Part shown: one piece after another, positions 54,205-64,000 of the stretch
Position numbering within the stretch: the first letter of the stretch is position 1
How the letters are laid out: every line of letters starts with the position of its first letter
Assembly (NCBI RefSeq): GCF_030704535.1
Contig: NC_081821.1
Coordinates: forward strand, 3,611,001-3,675,000
Length of the DNA: 64,000 nucleotides
DNA from: Vitis vinifera
Lineage: Eukaryota; Streptophyta; Magnoliopsida; Vitales; Vitaceae
Reading direction: 5' to 3'
The notes under the pieces: model-generated
Database searches by the model: none
Told to the model about the DNA's origin: nothing
The model's input: the letters and a program-made list of their open reading frames with translations, nothing else
Translations under genes and position numbers: made by a program

Positions 54205-56957
54205 TCAGCTCCCATTAAAAGTCCTTGAAGGAGGTGTTATATTGCAGCCTGATGAGGACTCTGTAAGGTAATAACGGACGCCAGTGTCAACTGGTGTGCC
54301 TTGATATGCAGCATTCATCTGCCAATTGCTGCTTCCTACATCTGCATTCCCGACCTCCATACTACTTTTATCAGTAAGGTAGCATCCATGTGGCTGCAGT
54401 GGTGCTCTTGCCATGGTCTCCTGAAGATTGGGATGCTGCTCACCCAGCTCACCTATAGTTTTTCAAGCATAGACATGTTTAATTATTAGTATAGACTTGT
54501 ACCACATATAAGGTTCTTGGAGCTTCCCAATTCAAGAAGGGCAAATTCCTCTTCCAATGAAAGGATAGGTTTGAATTAAATACCTCGTGTTAGTAGGGCA
54601 GTCTCATTCAAACTTCCATCGACCTCTTCTAATGAATTCCAATTTGAATATGCTTGAATAACAAATTTCTCAACGTAGGTCTGCAAATGCCAAATGAATA
54701 TATACATAAGAACATTATGATTAAATGAACAGAGAAAAAAAATGTGTTAAGTTCATACCCTGTCAAGATTTGATAGTTCTTGCCGAGCATAAATCTGTCC
54801 ATTAATATCCATCATCACAATTTGACATATGGCATTCAAGGTAACGGTGAAATTATATCCGCGTAGAATATACAAGTTTTTCCCCAAATCGCAATTCCTG
54901 GCATGCTTAATCACTACTTCCCACATTTTCTCTGACATCCCGGGGCCTAATATCTGTGGCAAAATCATTGAAGAATTACTGGAGTTGTAACAAATAATTT
55001 CATACAAGAAAGGAAATAAGGGGAAAAGAGAAATTAACATACCGTTCTAAGTTTTTGTGGATCGACAATGGACAGCTTCAAAAGGTCCTGTACTGTGTTG
55101 ATGTTCTCGGAGGCCAGCTTCTTGTGGAAAGCCCCATCTTTTCCGATCTTCTCAAGGCGCCATACCTCATCGTTTAACATGGGTGGATGGTGCTTCTTGT
55201 ATACTGTATACGTGGGAAAAAGTAAGTAGATAGTAATTAGCAGATATCTTATAAAGGAAAAGACCAGATGATTGCTCCATGGGATACTTCAATTACTGGG
55301 GCCTATACATTGATGCATCCTTTTCAGACGCATTGTCAAGAAGTAACAAAAGCGAACAGAACAGTAGCCCTTTTTTGACTGGAATTTGAGATCTTTGGGC
55401 TGAGAGGATAAAAGGGAAATGGCCTTTCTGAATGATGTGAGAGGCCTCGGTCCTATTACATTGAAATACAGCCTATTTAATCAAAGACAAGGGACCATGG
55501 TGCAACCAGCTTCAAGCCACAAATCAGTCTCGTATCAATATTTGACCACTATGTGAGCCACACACGTTGTTTAGTAGTACCAAGTTTCTGTACTAGTTTT
55601 TTCAAAATAACACTAAAATGATTGGGAATTAGCTGGTCCTATAAGCATTTAGGGTTTGGTTGCAGCCGATAAGATCAAGCATTTATCACCAACCCCCATT
55701 AAACAAAAAGGTAGAGAGTTAAAAAATCACTGGTGAGCCAATGACCAGTTCATAGTAACAAATAAACCTGCATATATAATATATACTCCATCATGCAGTA
55801 CTTAATTTGATCACATGTGATGCTAAATCTAATGAGCTTAAATAAGACTTTTAAAAAGGTAAATTCTTTTTAAAAGAGTTATCTTTATGTCATTTTAATA
55901 TTGAAGAATCAAAGTTTGGCTGAACAGCTAAATTAAGCCCTTTAAGAAGTGATAAAGAGAGAGACTTACATTCTCCACGGTGGTCTTTAACAGCAAAAGC
56001 TTCTGTAATGGCTTCACGGATACTAACATCATGGCGGCTACCCGGGACAACTCTTGCACCGAGCCTGAACTTCCTGCTTCGTATCCAGCTAGAATTATCG
56101 GTGAATTCGATGTCTCCAATCATTGCTAATCCATCCCTCATGGTGACAATCACGTCTCCAGCTAGCAGTGGTCGCTTGCCGGTTCTCTCCCTCACGATAT
56201 TGTCTTCGAATTCTTTGCTGGACCAGGTGTTGCAGTCCCCTTGGGGGAAGTCGCCGTCAAGAACCACGATCTCTACTTTGATAGAATAAGGTAGAGTTGT
56301 TGGAACCATTTGATCACCACTTGTTTCCACGATATGGAGCTGAAGTGGGCTGTTTTCGGCGTATCCTATCTTGGTCCCCGTGAATATTGGAAGCGAGAGC
56401 CTCTTAGTGAAGATCAGTTGCAAGTTTGATGCTTCCAGGGCTTGAATTCGCAAGGAGGGAGACCTAGTGAAAGTGCATGAACTGCGTATTCCACGCTCCA
56501 CCTCTTCGTTTACCTGCAAACATCAAGAAATAAGAATCCAGAAATCTTTCATAAGAAGAACTATATAAATGAATCGAACCGAGTTCTGTTGATAAATGAA
56601 GTATGTATTGGTTTAATTTCATCAACATACCACTCGTCTAAGCATTGGTTCCAAGGCCGTACAGATGTTCTGAAATGAATTCCCCATAAGAACTTCTCCA
56701 ATTACACTGTCATGAGACAAGACCATTGCCAAGTAAGAGATTTTATTCAAATAGACATTACTGCAATTTAATACCAAAAACCCAAGTTTTATTCTGAACA
56801 TATATCCATTAAAACCAAAAGAAGATCGAAAGAACAAAAAGCATATTGAAGTAATCTGTAACACATACGAAGTGAAAAAAGGTCTAGTTCTAGTCCGTTT
56901 CTCAGTCGGTTGATCCGGGTCGGATCCAAAATCATTCAATAATCGTTTGGCAGCCAT
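54205..56957 (-). CDS. CBP60: Calmodulin-binding protein 60 (CBP60), complete, 7 exons
   Basis: Predicted minus-strand exons: 56,957-56,869; 56,706-56,631; 56,513-55,970; 55,203-55,043; 54,953-54,759; 54,680-54,584; 54,452-54,205 (1,410 nt, 469 residues), all GT-AG. N-terminus [15 protein letters not shown]; then the conserved CBP60 core with [113 protein letters not shown] and [20 protein letters not shown]; short variable C-terminus. This is the nuclear DNA-binding, calmodulin-regulated family that includes SARD1 and CBP60g and acts in salicylate defence. The subgroup cannot be fixed from sequence reading alone, and no calmodulin-binding helix was proven. Length suits the shorter members. 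Confidence 0.92.
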
Positions 56958-58289
56958 AGTCTGAAGAATACTATTTCATAGAAGCAGCTAAACACAGCAA
57001 TAAATAACGAGGGAGAGAGAGTTGTGGAGGAGGGCTAAGAGGGGCCAAAGCCTTTCCCTATTTATGTGAAAGGTATGCGGGGTCCAATATTGGTTGGTCA
57101 ATAAAAAATAAACGTAAAAGAGGCTTCTCGGAATGATGGAGGAAGCATCAGGGTGGGAGAGCAACATGATGACCATAGATGATGTGATGACTTTGACAAT
57201 AAGCCACTCTCAAAGTCAATGACCATCCATGGTGATGAAGCTACCATGCGTGTGACCAAATGACTAAGATGCAAGGTGCAGCCACAGAATATTATTTCTC
57301 TGCAAGTTAGAGGAAATCGTTGAAAAGTTTCGAAGGCAGTTCGGAAAACTTTTTATGATAGGAAACCTGCAGGAAACATCCTGTCTCATCTGAAGTGTCA
57401 TGATCATATGGATTCCAACTTCATTTTTTATAATATGTAAACATGTATACTTTTCAAACTTCTTTCTTTATATATTCTCTTGCGAAAATTTTCCTCATAT
57501 TTCCAAGAAATTTCCTTGTTTCTGGGATATTGATACATGACTAAAATTTTCGTTTATCACGATTTGTAACGTGCAAAAGTTGAATCGTCTTTTACTACGC
57601 TACTTGGTCTTATTATTTATATTTGTATATGTTATTTTAAATATATCTATATTTAAAATTTAATATTAAAATAAAATTTTGATAAATTAATTAATTTTAA
57701 TTGTTTTGTTTTCCAATTTGATTTAATTGATGATTAGAAATGGAGAAGAAACTAACTTTTAGGACCTATTTGACAAAACAAAAATGTAAAAAATCACGTT
57801 TAGCTATTAGAAATTATTTTCTATTTTTTGTCCTTAAGAATATAAAATAGAGTATTTTCAGATAATATTTTTTTTAGTTATTTTCTATTGTTTTCACTTG
57901 TTTTATGATAATTATTTTAAAAAATAATTATACAAACATATAGAATGATTAAAAATAAAGTATTTGCTTTAAAAATTATTTTTAAAACTTATTCAATAAT
58001 ATTAAAAATAGGTTAAAAACATTTCAGGTTCATAAACAAACTTTTATTTTATAAAACATCATAAAACCATTTTCGAAAACAATTATCAAATAAGGTTTTA
58101 GTTTACTGATTTCCATGCTTTTCACCATCCTTTTTCACCCTTCTCACTCTATCCATATATTTATATGTAAAGGAGAATTATTAATAATACTTAAATATAT
58201 GAAGTTAAAAAAATCTAAAAGTTTGGTGTTAAGTATTCATAATCACATAAAATGCAAAAACATTTACACGTCTATTTTTATATTCACCT

Positions 58290-59010
58290 AGGTGCCAAAA
58301 AAATGCTATAAAGATATGTACCAAGGTACCAATGTTGAAGAAATATGACACTAAGATATACAATAAAATAAGAATAAGGTATAAAAAAAATAAAATCAAT
58401 TAATTTGTATCAAAGGTATTAAGAAGTAGAAGCTAGGTATGAATTAACAAGATCAAGGTATAACAAAATAAGAATAAGATATGAAATAAATTGACAAACT
58501 AATTTGTATCTTAGATGTATGACAAAAAAATGGAAGTCATATACAAATTAAAAGGAATTGACTAGCCAAATTTATTGAAATTTTGATCAAGGTACAAGGA
58601 TAAATGAGAGCAATATATGAAAAAATAGGATGAAAGTAAAAACAATGAGATTAAAATATAAATAAACAGCATCAAGTTAAAGTGGAATGAGAAAGAAAAA
58701 AATGAGACAAAAATACAAATTAATAAGACTAAAGTACCAAAAAAAACCTAAGGTATAAAGAAATTAAATGAACTAATTCTCAATCAATTTATTTAGAGTG
58801 TAAGGAAACAGAGTTAAAGATATGATTAAATAGTTGAAGGTACAAAAAAAATGAGAGATAATTTTTTTTATGAAATAAATAGGTAGATTAGATTATAGTA
58901 CATTGAAATGAAACTAAATTGCACATAAATGAGAACCATGAAGTTTTAAGTATAAGTACAGACAAATATGGATGATTTATCTAAAGATAATTAGTATGAA
59001 GGTATAAAAG
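58290..59010. repeat. Degenerate A-rich repeat tract
   Basis: Loose recurrence of AAGGTA(C/T)AA, AATAAGAATAAG and AATGAGA motifs over about 0.7 kb, with AATAAGAATAAGATATGA-type units seen at least twice. The unit length is irregular. Confidence 0.45.
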
Positions 59011-59342
59011 ATTGATAGCAGTCAATTCTTGACTAAGTTATTTATGATAGAAAGAAATGAAAATGAACAAAGAAAGTAAAAAAACAGTGAAATCATCCAA
59101 CTTTTCATGAAAATTTGTCACTAATTTTAACTATTAAGAGGGTATCATTTCGCACCAATCTTACAATCATACCAGGATTGTTCCCTTCCATCATTGAGAG
59201 GCTTGTTGCTTTCCTATTCCAATGTAGATTAAAACCCATAAGCTTCAGAGGATAAGATGTTTTAGCTTGGAGGTTCCATTTCTTTAATGTAACATTAGAA
59301 CTTCCAACAAGATACAGAGAGAGAAAGAAGAACTCCAAAGTA

Positions 59343-59350
<8 letters not shown>

Positions 59351-59392
<42 letters not shown>
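59351..59392. repeat. (AT)n microsatellite
   Basis: About 21 uninterrupted AT units. Confidence 0.9.
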
Positions 59393-59397
<5 letters not shown>

Positions 59398-62293
59398 ATG
59401 AAATGAAATAAATATACAAATAATTAGGATTAAGATGGGCCTTTTCCTCTAATTCATTGAATATACTCTCATGCTCAAGAATCTATTCCCAAAAGCAAAC
59501 TGATTTCATACTAGAGCATTTTTCCATATGACCTCTCTATGAATTATGCTCTGTTTAACTTCAAAGCACTCTTCAAAAGACTTTCATCAATGTAATGTGC
59601 TTTCATATTTTGTAATTTTGCCCCCTTGTTACCTTTTAATGTATTGGTCATTCCATTCCATCACAGAGAGTGTAACTCATGTTTGTGGAGTGTTTTTCTT
59701 CTACTCTTATTTGCATAATAATGCTCCCCATTTTCCTCATAGGGGCCTTTTTCTCCTTTTTATCTACATTGGACAAGAAAAGCAATCTCTCTCCCAAATG
59801 ATCATTTTCTTTCCTTTTCCTCTTCCTACAAAATCTTCTTTCTTTATCCTCGAAATTATTGTTTTTTTTTTTAAAGAACTCTTCTTGTACTATTTACATT
59901 AAAAAAGACATGAAATCCTTTTGAAGGAGTTACCATTAAATTGAAGTTTAAAACATTTAGAGGAAAAAAAATGTTAAAAAGGTTTGTGACTTTAAAATAT
60001 AAATAAGTTTGAATAATATCACTTATTAACAAATTCATCTCTTATAATGTCAGACTAAATAAATTGAAGTAAAATAATAACGGAACCATTTCTTTGTAAA
60101 AAAAGTTACTGGGGATTCCATTTTAATGATAGCGATATTAATGTCAATTTAATACATAGTATCCTACATATAGAACAAAAATTGTTATTTATCTTTTATA
60201 GGTTATAAACAATATTTAATTATATGATATATCAATTCTATAATAATATATGTAAATAATTAACTTACTTGATTTATACTATGATTAAATTACATGGTCA
60301 ATTCATGATTGATATTGGTCAATTGGCTCTATATTTTCATTTTTCAATGAACCCTTATTGATGATAGAAGGGAAAGTCATAATTATTCGACAAGAAATCT
60401 CTAGGAAAAGACAAAAAGTTTGGTACAACCATAAATTTTGCTTTTATTAATGTCGTGGAATGGATTCCATTTGGTATATTCTATTTTAGGAAAAGCGATA
60501 TTAGATAAAAATCAACAAAAATATCTACAATATAATTAATGGAAGGAGAAATTCAGTCCTAGTAGTATTCTTCTAGTGGGGTGTGATCTAAATTAGCTGA
60601 CTTCTTTAAACTGCCAATTAGTTTGGCTACCAGAGTTTGAAAAAAAAGATACTGGGAAAAGGAAAAAAAATGGAAGGAAATTTGAAGCTACTCCCTAAAT
60701 CTTTCTTCTTATGTGTCTCTTCAATATATTTATCCTCTTTACTCTTTAATATAAAGATGAAGAATTTGATAATGAATAAATATTTACCTAAAAAAATTTA
60801 TATTTGATTTTTTTTATTTTTTTTATAATTTAATAGAATAAGGGAATTATGTATCTAGTTATAACACTTGTTGGTAGGTGAATGCTAGATTTTGGAGCCC
60901 CACTGGCGAATTGGATTTAGCGTAGGGGGAAGATGGCTAGAAGGAAGGAGGAAGGCATAACCTCACTGAGGTTTGAAAAATCGTTCCTATGCTCTTCCTT
61001 GCAGGAAGGCTCCTTAGTTATCAGTCTAATATGATGGCCGCCCCAAATTTAGAGAAGTCAATATACTTTCCCCTTAGGTGGGATGTAGGCTTATGTTGGC
61101 TCCATTGGTTCACTAAGTACATATAGTACCCATAACAATATAAAATCATCCTTACCCGTGTATTTCATCACAAAATGTTTCCAGGCTTTCGGTTTATTAA
61201 AATGTTTTAAACATTAGAAACAAAAAACTATTTACCAAGCACAGCCTTTCTGTCTTGGAACACGTGGCTTGGTAAGAGGATGTACATGGTAATATCTACC
61301 TTCACTTTGGCACTCGATTTCGATTTAAGGCTTGGATCCTCAATCCTTTCATAAAAGATGGCAACCCTGTCTTGATGGAAACTAACCATAGGAGAAGAAG
61401 ATAGTTTCTCTGGTGTAGAGAGATTTTGTCCTGTGTGAATATTTAATGGGCCCAGCTGTGCTTGCAAGAAAGTGATAGAACATGTACTTATATGACCTGT
61501 AGACCCCTTTAAGTAGGATAGGGAGGTCCTTCACGTTAATTGAAATCGACAGCAGAGTCGACCATAGCCCAAGTTGGGACTTGGGAGTGCAAGTGAAGGA
61601 AAACAGCTCATTGATAAGGATTTGATTTATTGACACATTCACAAGACTCAGCTTTTAACTGCTTAATCGCCAGAAAGAGTGCTATTTTTTCCCCCAACAA
61701 AATGATTAGTATTTGCAAAATAATATATCAAACAATAATATAAAGGGCAGGCATGTCACATAATAAATGTTATCCTAAAATAGAACCACTGTTCTGGTCA
61801 TGACCCTGTACTCAACCTTCTCTTCAAATTAACCAGTATATAATGGGACGCCAAGATTGACCAAAGAGATTTAAAGGTTTTTCTTTTTCTTTTTCTTTTT
61901 CATTGTTTTCTTCATGTACTTTTATGGGCCCTGACTATTCATATCCAAGCCATACTCTCATCAAGGTGATCTGAATATCACACTGACTTTTACCTGGACC
62001 ACCTGCATCCAAATTTGAAAACCTTTGAAATGGATTAACCTCACCAGTTGCTTTATGTAAATTTATTTATGGACAAAAGAATGTACATGCGCCCATAGAT
62101 TTTTTTATTTTTTTTATAAAGATGGAAAAGATAAGTGCACAAGCCTGGCAGAATGACTAGGAACTATATGCTTGAATTAAGCATATCTCCCTGCCCCAAA
62201 GCCTCAACATTTCACCCTTGTCCAGCAACTGAGACTCAGAATTCTTCATGCATTCATATTCAAGAGATGTCAAGACATAATCTTCCATCAACT

Positions 62294-63308
62294 TCAACAT
62301 GGGAAATGCTTAGAAGGTTCTAAATCACCATCCACCGTTGAGTCCATGATGTAATAGCCGATGCCACTATCAATCAGTGTGCCATGATAAGTAGGATTTG
62401 TTGGCCAATTGCTGCTCCCCACATCTGAATAAATGATGTCCGTAGCTTTATCTGGGAGGTACCCAAGTTGCTGAAAAGGTCTTTCCATGGTCTGATGGTG
62501 ATTGGGACACTGCTCCCGTGGATCACCTATAATTTTTCAAGCACACATACGTTAGCAATTGAAATTACTGAGCCAAGCAAATCAACTACCCCCTGATTGA
62601 CTTGCCTTGTTTTTAAATTGTACATAGTGGCATATACATGAGTTGTAACTAGAATTAAATACCTTGTGTTAGTAGGGCAGTCTCACTCAAAAGTTCATCA
62701 ACCTCTTCTAAAGAATTCCAATTTATATATGCTTCTCTAACCAAACTCTTTACATAGGCCTGCAAATGCCAACACCATGAATGTGATAAATGAATAATAA
62801 CAGAATTAATCTATGCGGCACAGTAGCTGTAAGAAATGTAGTGAAACCAATACCTGGTTAATACTGGATAGTTCTTGATTATTAGCATAAATCTGCCCAT
62901 TGATCACAGCTCTGACGAGCTGACATATTGGATTCAAGGTTACAGTATAGTGTGGTCCATGGAAAATATGCACTTTGTTACCCATTAAGCATGTGCTTGC
63001 ATGCTTTATTACTGCTTCCCACTTCTTGTCTGACATCCCAGCACCTAATATCTGTTGCAGAATTATATAAGAGTAACAAAAATTACTTTTCTGTGAAAAA
63101 CTCATCTGATAATATGTGAAGAATTTTAGCAGGAGGAGGGGGCATACGCGTCTAAGTTTGGCTGGATCAACAATGAACAGCTTCAAGAACTCTTGCACCG
63201 TGTTAATATGCTTGAAGGCTAGCCTCTTGTGGAAAGCTCCATCTTTACTAATATTTTCTAGACGCCAAACATCGTCATTCAGCATAGGTGGATGGTGTTT
63301 TCTGTACA
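62294..63308 (-). CDS. CBP60: CBP60 family gene, 3' part only (5' exons beyond the window)
   Basis: Predicted minus-strand exons: 63,308-63,148; 63,051-62,854; 62,759-62,663; 62,526-62,294. They read [72 protein letters not shown] and a tail containing SDVGSSNWPTNPTYHGT. Exons of 161 and 97 nt have the same lengths as in the complete CBP60 gene, and phases agree; the third-last exon is 198 against 195 nt (extra residue in ANNQEL). The large 5' exon is not in the 692 nt upstream, which fits the 766-nt intron at that place in the paralog. A tandem duplicate in the same orientation. Completeness cannot be judged from this window. Confidence 0.88.
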
Positions 63309-64000
63309 CTGTTTGTATATATAGAAAGCCAAAAGAAAGGTTACTCTATCTATAAGAAAATGTCACTGTGTTTGGTGTTTGAGGTTAAAGCATTAATTTT
63401 ATGAAATAAAGGGCACTGAAATTCTAATCGAACTCCCCAAAAAAAAAAATGCCCAACCTTTACTATAACGAGATTAATGCTTGCAATAATCTAACTAGGC
63501 TAGGTTAGGTATTATTTTAATATTGTAATTGTGTGCCCTAACCCCCAATGTCATTCCTCTGACAGAAAAATGACATCATGTGTAGTGAGGTTTATATTGT
63601 GTGATTTTTATATAGGTAGATAGATAGATAAGGCTCAATTACAGCTGGAACCTACGTATGCTAGGGCATCCTTCTCAAACATTAATAAACAAGAACTAAC
63701 CTAAGCAAACAGTGGAAGGTTTTGTTTTTTCCAACTGGTATATATTAAGATATATGGCATGGGGGGACAAAAGAAAATTGCCTTTCTGAATGAAATGAGA
63801 GCCCTTGATCCCATTACATTGAACTGCAATCAGAGATCCTACCCTTGGTGGTCCTGGTTCACCATGTTTTTTAGGGAGTGAGGATGGGGGTTGCTTTTAA
63901 TTTGTGGCTATAACAGAATTTGTTGTTTAGACTAGTTCCTTTCTTGAAGTAGTTGCTATAGCTTTCTAAAATATGAGTTAAAGAAATACCACTAGACAGA
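63309..64000 (-). other. Probable intron of the partial CBP60 gene
   Basis: No exon is recognised. By comparison with the paralog this should be the intron before the YRKHHPP exon. A stretch near 63,770-63,820 (GCCTTTCTGAATGA, then CCATTACATTGAA) matches the paralog intron near 55,430-55,470. Confidence 0.65.

Larger units (their letters stand above)
56958..62293. other. Intergenic between the two CBP60 genes
   Basis: Contains the promoter of the complete CBP60 gene, a purine-rich degenerate repeat at about 58,290-59,010, an AT microsatellite at 59,351-59,392 and otherwise AT-rich DNA. Minus-strand open frames at 59,105-59,419 and 61,228-61,642 have no domain that I recognise and shift frame; I do not call them genes. 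Confidence 0.55.

Noticed and set aside
59105-59419. Minus-strand frame beginning in the AT microsatellite
   Set aside because: Start codon and first 25 codons are microsatellite; remainder not recognisable.
61228-61642. Two overlapping minus-strand frames that faintly suggested a LEA2/NDR1-like protein
   Set aside because: Similarity too weak, frame shifts midway, no start or domain pattern that I can support.
1-64000. CRISPR array, bacterial operons or phage genes
   Set aside because: No regularly spaced direct repeats; introns, copia element and gene families show nuclear plant DNA.

Overview
The window is plant nuclear DNA: AT-rich, with GT-AG introns, a Ty1/copia LTR retrotransposon and plant-only gene families. 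A woody dicot is likely. The style resembles grapevine (Vitis), but that is an impression and not a demonstrated assignment.

Most of positions 1-48,000 is one cluster of LEAF RUST 10 LOCUS receptor-like kinase (LRK10L) genes. Normal members have an extracellular exon (signal peptide, GUB_WAK_bind, WAK_assoc), a mini-exon, then transmembrane and kinase sequence. Here I count 18 ectodomain exons or relics but only two kinase modules. The left side holds relics at 378 and 1,034, intact exons A-F on the + strand (9,064 to 21,614) and another relic near 20,070. The single kinase module of their type is at 23,756-25,059 (+, non-RD). Exon F joins it in silico as an ordinary 669-residue kinase. A second, different gene (LRK10L1 type, RD kinase, 691 residues) lies tail to tail with it on the - strand, 26,192-29,664. 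The right side holds F', E', G', D', C', B', A' and H, all on the - strand.

The left block (about 8,395-22,120) and right block (about 31,890-46,735) form a large imperfect inverted repeat, arms 13.7 and 14.8 kb, spacer about 9.8 kb. The inner breakpoint falls in intron 1 of gene F. Ectodomain exons were therefore copied without the kinase exons, and the right-arm exons have no kinase of their own type in this window. The arms differ by one extra exon (G', right only), decayed C' and B' on the right, a conversion-like tract between E and E', and uneven divergence between pairs.

All 12 intact ectodomain exons examined outside the LRK10L1 gene, and the LRK10L1 exon itself, end with a phase-1 donor. 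On the left the exons have separate promoters and one downstream mini-exon/kinase unit. This suggests either variable first exons spliced to a common kinase, as in UGT1A-type loci, or a bank of secreted ectodomain-only proteins made by reading into the intron. RNA data would decide. Nine of the ectodomain promoters share a TTTACC(A/C)AGTCAAT element containing an inverted W-box, which fits defence-type co-regulation.

At the left edge a degraded copia element (about 2,471-7,380, - strand) splits a duplicated promoter block. From 48 to 54 kb the DNA is AT-rich intergenic with one roughly 1.07-kb non-autonomous TIR element. The right end has two CBP60 (calmodulin-binding protein 60) genes on the - strand: one complete (54,205-56,957) and one cut off by the window edge (62,294-63,308).
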